A stretch of 64,000 nt of DNA, taken from assembly GCF_013170805.1 (NCBI RefSeq), contig NZ_CP051293.1, positions 4,842,001-4,906,000 of the forward strand. The letters are read 5' to 3'. The DNA comes from Mesorhizobium sp. NZP2077 (lineage in GTDB: Bacteria > Pseudomonadota > Alphaproteobacteria > Rhizobiales > Rhizobiaceae). Positions within the stretch are counted from its first letter, which is position 1. Each line of letters opens with the position of its first letter. This document shows, piece after piece, positions 46,988-56,334 of the stretch. A program made the translations under genes and the position numbers. The notes below the pieces were generated by a model. It saw only the letters and a program-made list of their open reading frames with translations, was not told the origin of the DNA and ran no database searches.

Positions 46988-47620
46988 ATGTCCACCGATA
47001 GCCAGTACATTCTCGAAAGCATCAGCCAAGGCTGCGTGATGCTTACCGATGACGAGTTCGTCATCGATAGGCTGGTGAAGTATATCGGCAATGGAAGGAT
47101 CCGGTGGCACGTCGAGTTTCGGGGGCATCGCGTCGAGTTCACAACCGGCCAGTTGAAGAAGCAGCCTGCCTTCCGTAGGAAGATGCTCGAACAGGCCGGT
47201 GTGCTGCCGCCCCAGCGTGCCGGGGCCGACTACAGGCGATGGGTTGTCGATTTGAGGAAGAATGCCATCGAGCTTCCGTGGCGGGATAGACCGGCCGATG
47301 CGGGTTTCGCCATCGACGGCCTTGTCAGTCTTGGAGGCGACCGCTGGACGGTTGACTACCAGGGCAAGGTCATCAAGTTCACGACGACCAAACTCCGCCG
47401 GCAAACCAGTTTCCGCAAGCGGATGCTGCTCAAGGCCAAGGTGCTACCGCCCCTGCTCGATCCGGTTGCCTATCGGAAGTGGATGGATTGGCTCATTCAA
47501 AACGCCACGGAGGCTGCACCACAGGCCAGCGATGCCTCGATAAGCGAGAAAAGTTGGCTTGACGATCTGCCAGAGCTGGCCGGCTGGCAAAACGAAACGT
47601 CGCTTGAAGGAACCAACTGA
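46988..47620 (+). CDS. Protein with two tandem copies of an approx. 75-residue domain
   Basis: A 210-residue protein starting MSTDSQYILESISQG. The unit VIDRLVKYIGNGRIRWHVEF, then FRRKMLEQAGVLPP and YRRWVVDLRKNA is followed by a second like unit: GLVSLGGDRWTVDYQ, FRKRMLLKAKVLPP and YRKWMDWLIQNA. It looks like a small DNA-binding-type domain repeated twice, reminiscent of C-terminal domains of phage primase-helicases, but I cannot name it. It lies just outside attR, so it could belong to the host or to an older element in the same tRNA site. A start at 46955 is also possible. Confidence 0.65.
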   Translation: MSTDSQYILESISQGCVMLTDDEFVIDRLVKYIGNGRIRWHVEFRGHRVEFTTGQLKKQPAFRRKMLEQAGVLPPQRAGADYRRWVVDLRKNAIELPWRDRPADAGFAIDGLVSLGGDRWTVDYQGKVIKFTTTKLRRQTSFRKRMLLKAKVLPPLLDPVAYRKWMDWLIQNATEAAPQASDASISEKSWLDDLPELAGWQNETSLEGTN

Positions 47621-47934
47621 GGGCGGCGCGCCAACCGCCCTTTGCATAGTATCAGCACTACAACACGGACAGTCCTGTCATCGCCCAAACCGCGCAGGGG
47701 GTGCTGCAGAGTCGCAGCGCAATTGTGGCAGCGCAGTTCTCCCGCAATCTCGAAGATCGCAACACAATCGTCTAGAAACCTGCGAGACGCCCCTCCAAAA
47801 CGCTCTTTTTGTTGCACCATCGCAACACGCCTCAGGAAACTGGGCACTCTGACCGTTCAATTGCATTCCGTCAGGGAATCCTTCTGATACACAGGGCTTT
47901 GGTTGAACACAGTTCAACGTGGCGGGGATACGTA
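47621..47934. other. Upstream region of the porin gene with a dyad near the start
   Basis: These 314 bases hold no clear gene. GTTGAACACAGTTCAAC (47902-47918) is a dyad with seven-base arms, six bases before GGGGA and 17 bases before the porin start. As DNA it could be an operator, and as RNA a hairpin next to the ribosome-binding site. No other feature is evident. Confidence 0.6.
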
Positions 47935-48615
47935 ATGAAGTACATTTTGGCAGCAGCAATTCTGGGCGCCACTCTTACCTCGGCTATGGCAGCTGATGCT
48001 GTGAACGAGCTTCCGGTCGCTTCGACATATGATTGGACAGGTGCCTATATCGGCGGCCAGATCGGTTACGCCTGGGGTAAGGACCATATCCAGGACGAGA
48101 ACACCTCTGACGGCCATTCGGATTATTCGGACAGCTTCAGGGCTCGTGGAGTCACCGGCGGTGTTTTTGCCGGCTACAATATGCAATGGGGCAACATCGT
48201 CGGCGGCATTGAAGGTGATATCGAGGCCTCCGGAATTGTCGGCCACAATCCGGACTGGCCGTTCGGCAGCGACGACAATACCCATATCGATGCTCAGGGC
48301 TCACTGCGCGGGCGCTTGGGTTATGCCTTCGACAACTGGCTGCCCTATGTCACTGGTGGTCTGGCCCTCGGGGATATTCACACCAAGTTCGAAGATGGCG
48401 CGGCAACGGATTCCCAGTCAAAAATCAAGGCTGGCTGGACGGTTGGTGCTGGCGTCGCCTATGCCTTCAACAAGAACTGGGTCGGTCAGGTCGAATATCG
48501 CTATACGGATTTCGGCAAGGTTACGACAGTCACCGACAACACTGACTCGGGTTGGGAAGAGCACGAGCACCTCAAGACCAACGAGGTCCGAATCGGGATC
48601 GCCTATAAATTCTGA
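47935..48615 (+). CDS. Outer-membrane opacity/Omp25-type porin-like protein
   Basis: A 226-residue exported beta-barrel protein. The signal peptide MKYILAAAILGATLTSAMAA is followed by YDWTGAYIGGQIGYAWGKD, the typical start of the rhizobial Omp25/Omp31-like family, and it ends in VRIGIAYKF with the terminal aromatic residue of outer-membrane proteins. Eight strands are expected. These are abundant surface proteins in Brucella and rhizobia. Start ATG 47935 follows GGGGATACG. A strong terminator follows. Confidence 0.92.
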   Translation: MKYILAAAILGATLTSAMAADAVNELPVASTYDWTGAYIGGQIGYAWGKDHIQDENTSDGHSDYSDSFRARGVTGGVFAGYNMQWGNIVGGIEGDIEASGIVGHNPDWPFGSDDNTHIDAQGSLRGRLGYAFDNWLPYVTGGLALGDIHTKFEDGAATDSQSKIKAGWTVGAGVAYAFNKNWVGQVEYRYTDFGKVTTVTDNTDSGWEEHEHLKTNEVRIGIAYKF

Positions 48616-48671
48616 TTTGCAGATTCGGCTCCGAGGCCAAACCAGACGGCGTATTCAGACCTCCATTTTTA

Positions 48672-48703
48672 AAAGCCGCCCGCGCTGACCGGGCGGCTTT
48701 TTT
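48672..48703 (+). terminator. Rho-independent terminator of the porin gene
   Basis: AAAGCCGCCCG (48672-48682) pairs perfectly with CGGGCGGCTTT (48690-48700) around a seven-base loop and is followed by further Ts, an 11-base stem. It lies 57 bases after the porin stop codon. Confidence 0.93.
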
Positions 48704-48824
48704 CGTCAGGGACGCCAGCTCCCAAACAATGGCGATGGCGGCGTTTGCCATGGCTACGGATTTCGGCACACAGTGATGGCGAAGGACTCTGGCCACGGCC
48801 CGGCTCGCGGCTCATCAGACTTGA

Positions 48825-50519
48825 ATGGAAGACATGGACCGCTTCAACCTTGGCACCTACCGTCGCCCGATTTCCACGCACTCCACTGAGACCCTGCGCT
48901 GGTTCGATATCGGGCTCAACTGGTGCTACGGCTTCAACCATGAGGAAGGCATCAAGTGCTTTGAGAAGGCGCTGGAGACCGATCCCGGCTGCGCCATGGT
49001 CCACTGGGGCATCGCCTATGCCGCCGGGCCTTTCTACAATCTGACCTGGAAGGAACATGGCGAGGCCGAGGCCAACAGCGCGACGAAGCGCTGCTTCGAG
49101 CATGTCCAGCTGGCGCGCGCCAATGCGGCTGGCGCCAGCGAGGTCGAGCGACAGTTGATCGAGGCGTTGGCTAGCCGTTTCCAGAAGCCTCACAGAGTGA
49201 GCCCGCAGGAATTCGAACAGTGGGATGATGCCTATGCCGCCGCGATGCGGCGGGTCTACGAAAGCTTTCCCGACGACCATGATGTGATGGCGCTGCTGGT
49301 CGAGGCGCTGATGATGCGCACGGTGCGGCGGCTGTGGAACCTCAAGACCGGTGCGCCGGCGCCGAATTCGGACGTGCTTGAGGCGCTGGAGGTTTGCGAG
49401 CGGTCGATCCGCCTCGCCGACGAAGCCGGCATTGCGCAGCATCCGGCGATCGTCCACCTGCACATCCATCTGCTGGAAATGTCCACCATGCCGGAACGCG
49501 GCGTGCGCTCAGCCGATCTGCTCGGGCAGATGTGCCCCGATGCCGGACACATGAACCACATGCCGGGGCATATCCATGTGCTCTGCGGCGACTATGAGAA
49601 GGCGAAGCTTGCCAGCGAAAAGGCGGTCCGCGCCAACGACCTCTACCTCGCCTATGCCGATGAGCCGACCTATTACCTGCTTGGCTGCTGCCACGACCTG
49701 CATCTGATGATGTTCACCTGCATGTTCCTTGGCCAGTATCGGCCCGCGCTCTGGGCCGCCGACAAGGTGCGCAGCCTGGTCACGCGGGATGTCGTCAGCC
49801 TCCCCGACCGGCCCAAGCTCACGCAAACGGTGGAAGGCTATCACGCGATGAAATCGCATGTGCAGGTGCGCTTCGGCCGCTGGCGGGAGATCATCGACGA
49901 ACCGGCGGTTAAAGAGCCCGGCCTCTATGTGCTGACGGCGGCGATGCAGCACTACGCCAAGGGTGTCGCGCATGCGACGTTGAAGCAATTCACGGAGGCC
50001 GAGCGCGAGCGCGACCGATTCCACCGGCATCTGGAGAACATTCCAGCCGAGCGACGTTTTCTCAGCAACCCGACCCGCGCCTCGCTCGCCGTCGGCGCCG
50101 CCTTGCTCGATGGCGAGCTTGCCTACCACCAGGGCCGGCATGAGGAGGCCTATGCCCATCTGCGGCAAGCGGTCGAGCTGGACGACAATCTCTCCTACAC
50201 CGAGCCATGGGCGTGGATGCACCCGCCGCGCCATGCGCTGGCGGCGCTGCTTCTCGACCAGGGCCATGCGAAAGAGGCCGAGCAGGTCTATCGACACGAT
50301 CTCGGCCTCAGCGGCAAGGTGCAACGCTGTGCCCAGCACCCTGACAATGTCTGGGCGCTGCACGGACTGGTCGAATGTTTGAGGCGGCGCGGCGAGAGCG
50401 AAGAGCTGCCGCTGCTGCAGGCCAAGCTCGCTGTGGCGGTGGCCAAGGCGGATGTGGCGATCAGCTCGTCATGCCTGTGCCGGACAAGCGTGCAATCGGT
50501 GCCAAGCTGCTGCCACTAA
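48825..50519 (+). CDS. TPR-repeat protein with histidine-rich motif
   Basis: A 564-residue protein with TPR-like helices (WFDIGLNWCYGFNHEEGIKC; AYHQGRHEEAYAHLRQAVEL) through most of its length. HPAIVHLHIHLLEM (about residues 207-220) and MNHMPGHIHVLCGDY (about 240-255) cluster many His residues, as in metal-binding proteins. A Cys-rich tail SSSCLCRTSVQSVPSCCH ends it. No transmembrane segment is visible. It may be a scaffold or chaperone with metal dependence, but this is not established. The start ATG 48825 could be replaced by ATG 48834. Confidence 0.75.
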   Translation: MEDMDRFNLGTYRRPISTHSTETLRWFDIGLNWCYGFNHEEGIKCFEKALETDPGCAMVHWGIAYAAGPFYNLTWKEHGEAEANSATKRCFEHVQLARANAAGASEVERQLIEALASRFQKPHRVSPQEFEQWDDAYAAAMRRVYESFPDDHDVMALLVEALMMRTVRRLWNLKTGAPAPNSDVLEALEVCERSIRLADEAGIAQHPAIVHLHIHLLEMSTMPERGVRSADLLGQMCPDAGHMNHMPGHIHVLCGDYEKAKLASEKAVRANDLYLAYADEPTYYLLGCCHDLHLMMFTCMFLGQYRPALWAADKVRSLVTRDVVSLPDRPKLTQTVEGYHAMKSHVQVRFGRWREIIDEPAVKEPGLYVLTAAMQHYAKGVAHATLKQFTEAERERDRFHRHLENIPAERRFLSNPTRASLAVGAALLDGELAYHQGRHEEAYAHLRQAVELDDNLSYTEPWAWMHPPRHALAALLLDQGHAKEAEQVYRHDLGLSGKVQRCAQHPDNVWALHGLVECLRRRGESEELPLLQAKLAVAVAKADVAISSSCLCRTSVQSVPSCCH

Positions 50520-50538
50520 AATGATGGCGGCGCTGCCC

Positions 50539-51291
50539 TCACGAGAAGATTTCCGCCAGTTCATCGACGCTGGCGCCTTCCTTGACCCGGCGCAGTTCGA
50601 CGTAGCTCACCGCCGGCAGAATTGACGACAGCATATAGATCAGCGTGGTGTCGAGCGCGTCGAGCGAGAGGGCTGCAATCGCGCCAACGGCTGGAAGGAT
50701 GCGGGCCATGACCAGTTCCATCGCGCTGGCGGCAACGATCACGATCACCCAAAGTCCTAACAAGGCCCAGCGGCTTCCCTCGGTCAGGTCGCTGCTGCGC
50801 GCCATGCTGGCGAACACACCGCGTCGCTCCTGCACCAGCACGGGAGCCGCGGCCGACCAGCGAAGGAACAGGATGATCCCGGGAACGATGAGCAGCAGCA
50901 GGCCCAGGGCAGCGCCCAAAGTAGTGAGCAGTGAAATGCCTATCGCAGGCAGCAGGACAGAGAGGGCGGTGCCGATGCAATCGCGGGTCGCCGGCCGCTT
51001 GCCATTCAAATCCTCGATGGCGACGCGCACCAGGGCGGCCTGCAGTACGGCAGCAAGCACCATCGCGATCAAGCCAGCCGCGACGGCAAAGACCATGCGT
51101 TGAGGCGCATGTTGCTCGAGGCCGGCCAACCACTTCCAGGCCGTAAACTTAATCAAGAAACGCGGCAGGCCTAGAAAGACCAATGCCACGCCGAAGCACA
51201 GGATAAAATTGCGACCGATGACCGCAAAGCTGTCGCCGAGAACCCGACCGATGCGAAACCGATCGCGCTGCTCGATCACCGCCGACGTCAT
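50539..51291 (-). CDS. Membrane protein, paralogue A
   Basis: A 250-residue protein with about five hydrophobic helices, in the glycerophosphoryl diester phosphodiesterase membrane-domain style (RIGRVLGDSFAVIGRNFILC at the start; LLLIVPGIILFLRWS in the middle). It ends VSYVELRRVKEGASVDELAE, a tail nearly identical to that of its neighbour. The ATG 51291 start is followed by MTSAVIEQRDRFRIG. Together with paralogue B it forms a tandem duplicate reading away from the MoxR operon. Confidence 0.75.
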   Translation of the reverse strand: MTSAVIEQRDRFRIGRVLGDSFAVIGRNFILCFGVALVFLGLPRFLIKFTAWKWLAGLEQHAPQRMVFAVAAGLIAMVLAAVLQAALVRVAIEDLNGKRPATRDCIGTALSVLLPAIGISLLTTLGAALGLLLLIVPGIILFLRWSAAAPVLVQERRGVFASMARSSDLTEGSRWALLGLWVIVIVAASAMELVMARILPAVGAIAALSLDALDTTLIYMLSSILPAVSYVELRRVKEGASVDELAEIFS

Positions 51292-51322
51292 GGTGTGCCT
51301 CCCCTCGTCAGGTTGCTGCTCT

Positions 51323-52105
51323 CTAGGAGAATATCTTCGCCAGTTCGTCGACGCTGGCGCCTTCCTTGACCTGGCGCAGCTCGACATAGCTGACCGCGGC
51401 GGCGATCGACAGCACCATGGAGACCATGGTCTGCACCAGCGCGGCGCCAAGCTGGGCCAGAATCCCGCCAAACAGGACGACAACCAGCAATATCCCCCAT
51501 TGGATGACCATCGCGATGATCATCAGGATGAGGAACAGGCCGAACAGCGACCAACGGTTGCCCTTTGTCAGGGCGCGGCTGCGCGACATCGAACCGAACA
51601 CGCCCAACCGTTCCTGGATCAGGACCGGCACCGACATCGACCATCCGAGCCACAGGATGATGCCGGGCACGATCAGGGCCAGCATGGCGAGGGCGGAGCC
51701 AAGGGCGACGAGGAGGCCAATCGCCAGCGTCGGCAACAGGAAGCGAATCGCAATCTGAAGGCAATCGCCGAAGGACGGCCGCCTGCCGTTCAGGTCCTCG
51801 ATGGTCGCCCGAACCAGCGATGACTGAAGCAGCAGCGTGAGAACGAATGAAACCAGCCCGGCGATAAGGCTGAGGTAGGAATTGCGAAACATCGCATGGG
51901 GATCCACCATCGCACCGGGATTGCCGTGCAGCATCGCGTCGATCTGCGGCTGGGTCCACAATCTGACAAGCAGCGTCGGCACGCCTGCGAACAGCGCGGC
52001 AAGGCCAAGGCAAAGCCCGATGTTGCGGCCTATGACGGCAAAGGTGTTGTTGAACACCCTGCCGATCTCGAACCGGCTGGGTTGTCCCAGTGTCGCAGTG
52101 GTCAT
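51323..52105 (-). CDS. Membrane protein, paralogue B
   Basis: A 260-residue protein with about five helices and the same design as the neighbouring gene: FEIGRVFNNTFAVIGRNIGL at the start, MLALIVPGIILWLGWSMSVP in the middle, ending VSYVELRQVKEGASVDELAK. The duplicated tail suggests a recent gene duplication with divergence of the middle. It is divergent from the DUF4129 gene across about 130 bases. Its role is unknown. Confidence 0.78.
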   Translation of the reverse strand: MTTATLGQPSRFEIGRVFNNTFAVIGRNIGLCLGLAALFAGVPTLLVRLWTQPQIDAMLHGNPGAMVDPHAMFRNSYLSLIAGLVSFVLTLLLQSSLVRATIEDLNGRRPSFGDCLQIAIRFLLPTLAIGLLVALGSALAMLALIVPGIILWLGWSMSVPVLIQERLGVFGSMSRSRALTKGNRWSLFGLFLILMIIAMVIQWGILLVVVLFGGILAQLGAALVQTMVSMVLSIAAAVSYVELRQVKEGASVDELAKIFS

Positions 52106-52234
52106 GATGTTTTCCCCGGTCACCGCCGCATCCAAACAGCCGCCATCGAAAGTAAATCTGCCAAGATTAGAAGGCTTCGTCCAGTGGACTTGCAATTGGG
52201 CAGGGGTATTGCCAGTGTCGAGGCTGAACCGCAG

Positions 52235-52879
52235 ATGCAGGGGAGCGAGCGGGTGGCAGTTGCACAGCCGGTAGACGCCGAATGGCTGGCCAAGGTGCAC
52301 AAGCAACTGCTTGCGGACCATTCGATCCAGTTCGACCTGCCAACGCTGGTGCAGCCCACGCCGCCGGTATGGCTGAGGCCTTTTCTGGACGCATTGGCGA
52401 AGATTGGCCCCTACATGATCTACCTGTTCTGGGGCGCGGTGATCATCGGCGTCGCTGTCATCGCGCTTCTCGTCGCCCTCGAAGCGAAGGGGGTGGCATG
52501 GCGCCTGCCATGGCGGCGCACTCGCAAACAGCCAGAGGCGGAAGAGGCCTGGCGCCCGGACGCCGCGGCGGCACAGATCCTGCTGTCCGAGGCCGACGCG
52601 CTCGCCGCGCGCGGCGATTATGACGAGGCGGTGCATCTTCTGCTTCGACGCAGCGTCGCCGACATTGCGGGGCGGTTGCCCGACTTCCTGCGCCCGTCGC
52701 TGACCTCGCGCGACATTGCGACGGCCCCATCGCTGCCGGCGCGGGCGAGCCACGCCTTCAGCGAGATCGCGCGCATCGTCGAGGCCGCGCTGTTTGCCCG
52801 CCGGCCGGTCGGGGCCGAGGGCTGGCGGCAGGCGCGCGGCGCCTATGAGCGCTTCGCCTTCAGGGATGCCTGGATATGA
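52235..52879 (+). CDS. DUF4129-domain membrane protein
   Basis: A 214-residue protein with one strong membrane helix (YMIYLFWGAVIIGVAVIALLVALE) and a C-terminal cytosolic domain with AARGDYDEAVHLLLRRSVAD and ARASHAFSEIARIVEAALFA, the DUF4129 pattern. I start at ATG 52235 with GAGG upstream; TTG/GTG starts at 52187-52191 would add 15 residues or so. It is the first gene of the MoxR-type operon. In this family it is thought to work with MoxR and DUF4350 proteins at the membrane. Confidence 0.75.
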   Translation: MQGSERVAVAQPVDAEWLAKVHKQLLADHSIQFDLPTLVQPTPPVWLRPFLDALAKIGPYMIYLFWGAVIIGVAVIALLVALEAKGVAWRLPWRRTRKQPEAEEAWRPDAAAAQILLSEADALAARGDYDEAVHLLLRRSVADIAGRLPDFLRPSLTSRDIATAPSLPARASHAFSEIARIVEAALFARRPVGAEGWRQARGAYERFAFRDAWI

Positions 52880-54090
52880 GCACGCCGGCCGCCGAAGCGG
52901 CACCGGAACCGTTCAGCCGAAAAACCCTGTTCTGGGGGATTTTTGCCAGCCTGCTCGCCGCGGCGGGATTCTTCCTGTTGTCGACCTATGCACCGGATTT
53001 TCGCCAGCCGGAAGGCGGGGCGACGCCGCTCTCCAAGGGCGGTTCCGGCTATGCGGGCCTTGTGGAATGGATGAAACTTGCCAATGGACAGTCGCCACCC
53101 ATGGCGCGCAGCGAGCAGGCTCTCAGTTCCGGCCCAGCGTCCGAATTCCTGCTGATCGTCACGATCGCGCCCAACAGCGATCCGGCTGCGCTGGCAAGAA
53201 TCATCAAGCTTCGCTCGGGCAAGGCCACGTTGTTCGTGCTGCCGAAATGGTTCACCATTCCGCTATCAGACCACGACGGCTGGGGGATGAAGATCGAACG
53301 GCTGCCCAGCACAGTCACCAACGACTGGTTGGGCCGCATCGCCAAGGCCAAGCTCGGCGAAGACAAGAGCTCGGTCGGGCAGATCGACGTGGCAGGCCGC
53401 ATGGTCGCCGCGCCGGATGAGCTTCAATGGGTGGCGGACGATCACCCCTTGATCGCGGCGGGCAACGGCAAGGCCGTTCTCACCGAGCTCGACAAAGAGC
53501 CCTTTTACATCCTGACGGATCCTGATCTGATCAACAACGCGGCGCTGAAGGATCCGCAAAAGGCGGCGGCGGCACTCGATATGATCGCCATGCTGGAGCC
53601 CGGCAAGGGCGCGGTGATGTTCGATCTAACGCTGCATGGTATCGGGCAGAAATACGATCTGGCCAGGCTGTTAGTCGAGCCGCCCTTCCTGGCGCTGACG
53701 CTGTCGGTGCTGGTAGCCGCTGCACTTGCCTTCCTGCACGGGCTCGGCCGGTTCGGGCCGCCGCGCACCGAGGCCCGGGCGATTGCCTTCGGCAAACAGG
53801 CGCTGGTCGACACCACGGCGATGCTTTTGAAGCGCGCCGGGCGGATCGAGGAGCTCGGCGACCGCTATGCGGCGCTGATGCGTGCGCGTGCCGGTGCATT
53901 GCTCGGCGCGCCGCAAGGCTTGCCAGGCGAAGCACTCGACCGTTGGCTCGATTCCCGCGACCACGGCGAAACCCAGAGCTTCAGCCGGCGCTTCAAGGCC
54001 GCGAACGAGGCTGGGACCTTGGCTCAAATGCATGAAGCGGCGCAGGAGCTGCATGACTGGACGACAAGGAGGCTCGGTGAACGTCGATGA
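52876..54090 (+). CDS. DUF4350-domain membrane protein
   Basis: A 404-residue protein with an N-terminal membrane helix (LFWGIFASLLAAAGFFLLSTY), a large periplasmic-type domain with GGSGYAGLVEWMKLANGQ, and a second membrane helix (LALTLSVLVAAALAFLHGL). The domain is the DUF4350 type found beside MoxR and DUF58 genes. ATGA overlap with the DUF4129 gene shows translational coupling, and it overlaps moxR by 14 bases. No catalytic motif is visible. Confidence 0.78.
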   Translation: MSTPAAEAAPEPFSRKTLFWGIFASLLAAAGFFLLSTYAPDFRQPEGGATPLSKGGSGYAGLVEWMKLANGQSPPMARSEQALSSGPASEFLLIVTIAPNSDPAALARIIKLRSGKATLFVLPKWFTIPLSDHDGWGMKIERLPSTVTNDWLGRIAKAKLGEDKSSVGQIDVAGRMVAAPDELQWVADDHPLIAAGNGKAVLTELDKEPFYILTDPDLINNAALKDPQKAAAALDMIAMLEPGKGAVMFDLTLHGIGQKYDLARLLVEPPFLALTLSVLVAAALAFLHGLGRFGPPRTEARAIAFGKQALVDTTAMLLKRAGRIEELGDRYAALMRARAGALLGAPQGLPGEALDRWLDSRDHGETQSFSRRFKAANEAGTLAQMHEAAQELHDWTTRRLGERR

Positions 54091-55033
54091 TGTGAAGGCC
54101 CTGGCGAATGCGATCAGGGAAGAAGTTGCGAAAGCGATCACCGGACAACGCGACACGGTCGATCTGATGCTGACGGCATTGTTCGCCGGCGGACACATAT
54201 TGCTGGAAGGCCCGCCGGGCACGGCAAAGACGATGACCGCGCGCTGCTTCGCGCAGGCACTCGGCGTCGCCTATGGCCGCATCCAGTTCACGCCCGACCT
54301 GATGCCCGGCGATATCGTCGGCTCCAACATCTACAATTTCCAGAGCGGGCAGTTCACACTGACGCGCGGCCCGATCTTCTGCGACCTCCTGCTTGCCGAC
54401 GAAATCAACCGCACGCCGCCGAAGACGCAGGCGGCACTGCTGGAGGCCATGCAGGAACATGCCGTCACCTTCGATGGCACCACGCATGCGCTCAGCCAGA
54501 ACTTCATGGTGGTGGCGACGCAGAACCCGATCGAGCATCAGGGCGTCTATCCCCTGCCCGAAGCCCAGCTCGACCGCTTCCTGTTCAAGCACAGGGTAAG
54601 CTATCCCGATGCACAGGAGGAACGTGCCATCATCGTGCATCACGGCGGCGGCTCCGCCTCGCACGACATCGAGCAATACGGCATCAAGGCGCAGACCGAC
54701 CGCAAGACGCTGGAGGCAGCCCTTGCCACCGTCGGCGATGTCACGCTGGTCGACGATATTGTCGGCTACATCGCGGCCCTCGTGCGCGGCACGCGCGAAA
54801 GCCCGGATCTGGAGGTTGGCGCCAGTCCTCGCGCCGGCGCCATGCTGGCCCGGGCCGCCCGCGCCAGGGCAGCGCTCGACGGCCGCGCCTATGTCATTCC
54901 CGACGACGTCAAGGCGCTGGCCGTGCCGGCGTTGCGCCATCGCGTCATCCTGTCGCCGGCGGCGCAGATCGACGGGCGGCTGGTCGAGCAGATCGTCTCG
55001 GACCTTGTCGACCAGACGGCAGCGCCGCGTTGA
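54077..55033 (+). CDS. MoxR-family AAA+ ATPase
   Basis: A 318-residue AAA+ protein: GHILLEGPPGTAKTMTARCF (Walker A, about residues 41-49), LLLADEINRTPPKTQAALLE (Walker B, about 103-112), ATQNPIEHQGVYPLPEAQLD (sensor-1 and arginine finger region). The C-terminal lid is present. MoxR ATPases act as chaperones in assembly or maturation of membrane or metal proteins. GTG 54077 is preceded by AAGGAGG, an ideal ribosome-binding site. Confidence 0.92.
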   Translation: MNVDDVKALANAIREEVAKAITGQRDTVDLMLTALFAGGHILLEGPPGTAKTMTARCFAQALGVAYGRIQFTPDLMPGDIVGSNIYNFQSGQFTLTRGPIFCDLLLADEINRTPPKTQAALLEAMQEHAVTFDGTTHALSQNFMVVATQNPIEHQGVYPLPEAQLDRFLFKHRVSYPDAQEERAIIVHHGGGSASHDIEQYGIKAQTDRKTLEAALATVGDVTLVDDIVGYIAALVRGTRESPDLEVGASPRAGAMLARAARARAALDGRAYVIPDDVKALAVPALRHRVILSPAAQIDGRLVEQIVSDLVDQTAAPR

Positions 55034-56334
55034 TCTACCCAAGCGGCAGAGCGGTCTGGGCAGCAGCGGCGGGTGCCATCCCCGCCTTCCTGATCGCGCT
55101 TGCGCTGCCCTCCTTCTGGTATCTCGGCCTGTTGTGGATCTGCATCCTGCTCGCCTTCCTTGCGGTCGATGCGGCGGCCGGGCGTGGACGCGCCTCGCTC
55201 ACCGCCAGTCTTTCGGCGCCGCCGCAGGTCGGCGTCGGCGGGCGTTTCACCCTCCATGTCGCAGCCAGCCTCGGCGGGCGGGCGCGCCGGCTGCAGGCGC
55301 GCGTCGGCCACGATCAGCGGCTGGCGCCGGTCGGCGGCACCGGCGGCGCCCTGCCCGCCAATGGCGGCACGCTCGACCTTGAATTCGACGCGCTGAGGCG
55401 CGGCATCGCCAGTTTCGACCGGCTGTGGCTGCGCTGGAACGGCCCGTTCGGGCTGACCTGGAACCAGGTCGTCCTGCCGATGGACCGCAAGGTGGCGGTG
55501 CTGCCCGATGTCAGCAGCGCGCGCGATGAGGCGATCACGTTGCTGCAGCGCTCCGCGCTCGCCGACGGCCACGCGCAAAGGCGAGCCGGCCAGGGCCGCG
55601 AGTTCGAGTCGCTGAAGGACTATCAGCCGGGCATGGGCCGCCGGATGATCGACTGGAAGCGCAGCGCGCGCCACGGCAAGCTTTTGGCACGCGAATTCCG
55701 CATCGAGGAGAACAACAACATCGTGCTGGCGATCGACTGCGGACGGCTGATGTGCGAGCCGGTCGACGGCGTGCCGAAGGTTGATCGGGCGGTAACGGCA
55801 GCACTTCTGTCGGCCTTCATTGCGCTCAAGGGCGGCGACCTCGTCAGCCTGTTCTCCTTCGACGCCAAGCCGCGTGTCTCGAGCGGCGCGGTACGCGGCT
55901 CGCCGAGTTTCATGATGATCCAGAAGCGCGCGGCCGAGATCGATTATTCCAGCGAGGAGACCAATTTCACGCTGGCATTGACGACATTGGCGGCCAAGCT
56001 TGACCGTCGCTCGCTGGTCATCATCTTCACCGATTTCGTCGACCCGATCAGCGCCGAGCTGATGCTGCGCACCGTCGGCCGGCTGACCGAGCGGCATCTG
56101 GTGCTGTTCATGCTGATGAAGGATGTCGAACTGGAGACGCTGGCCGACATGGCGCCCATAACGCCGGAGGATGTCGCGCGCGCGGTCACCGCCGGCGGCC
56201 TGCTTCGGGAGCGGCAAGTGGTGATCGGGCGGCTGCGGCTGCTCGGCGCGCATGTGATCGAGGCCGATCACCAACGCCTCGGTCCGGCGCTGGTCGAGCG
56301 TTATATCCAGCTCAAGGAGGAGAACCTCCTATGA
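55030..56334 (+). CDS. DUF58-domain protein
   Basis: A 434-residue protein with two N-terminal membrane segments (AIPAFLIALALPSFWYLGLL) and the DUF58 core FESLKDYQPGMGRRMIDWKR, ARHGKLLAREF and IVLAIDCGRLM, followed by a von Willebrand A-like domain. It starts at TTG 55030, inside the moxR stop. DUF58 proteins are common MoxR partners. The full role is unknown, though envelope stability is often proposed. Confidence 0.85.
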   Translation: MIYPSGRAVWAAAAGAIPAFLIALALPSFWYLGLLWICILLAFLAVDAAAGRGRASLTASLSAPPQVGVGGRFTLHVAASLGGRARRLQARVGHDQRLAPVGGTGGALPANGGTLDLEFDALRRGIASFDRLWLRWNGPFGLTWNQVVLPMDRKVAVLPDVSSARDEAITLLQRSALADGHAQRRAGQGREFESLKDYQPGMGRRMIDWKRSARHGKLLAREFRIEENNNIVLAIDCGRLMCEPVDGVPKVDRAVTAALLSAFIALKGGDLVSLFSFDAKPRVSSGAVRGSPSFMMIQKRAAEIDYSSEETNFTLALTTLAAKLDRRSLVIIFTDFVDPISAELMLRTVGRLTERHLVLFMLMKDVELETLADMAPITPEDVARAVTAGGLLRERQVVIGRLRLLGAHVIEADHQRLGPALVERYIQLKEENLL

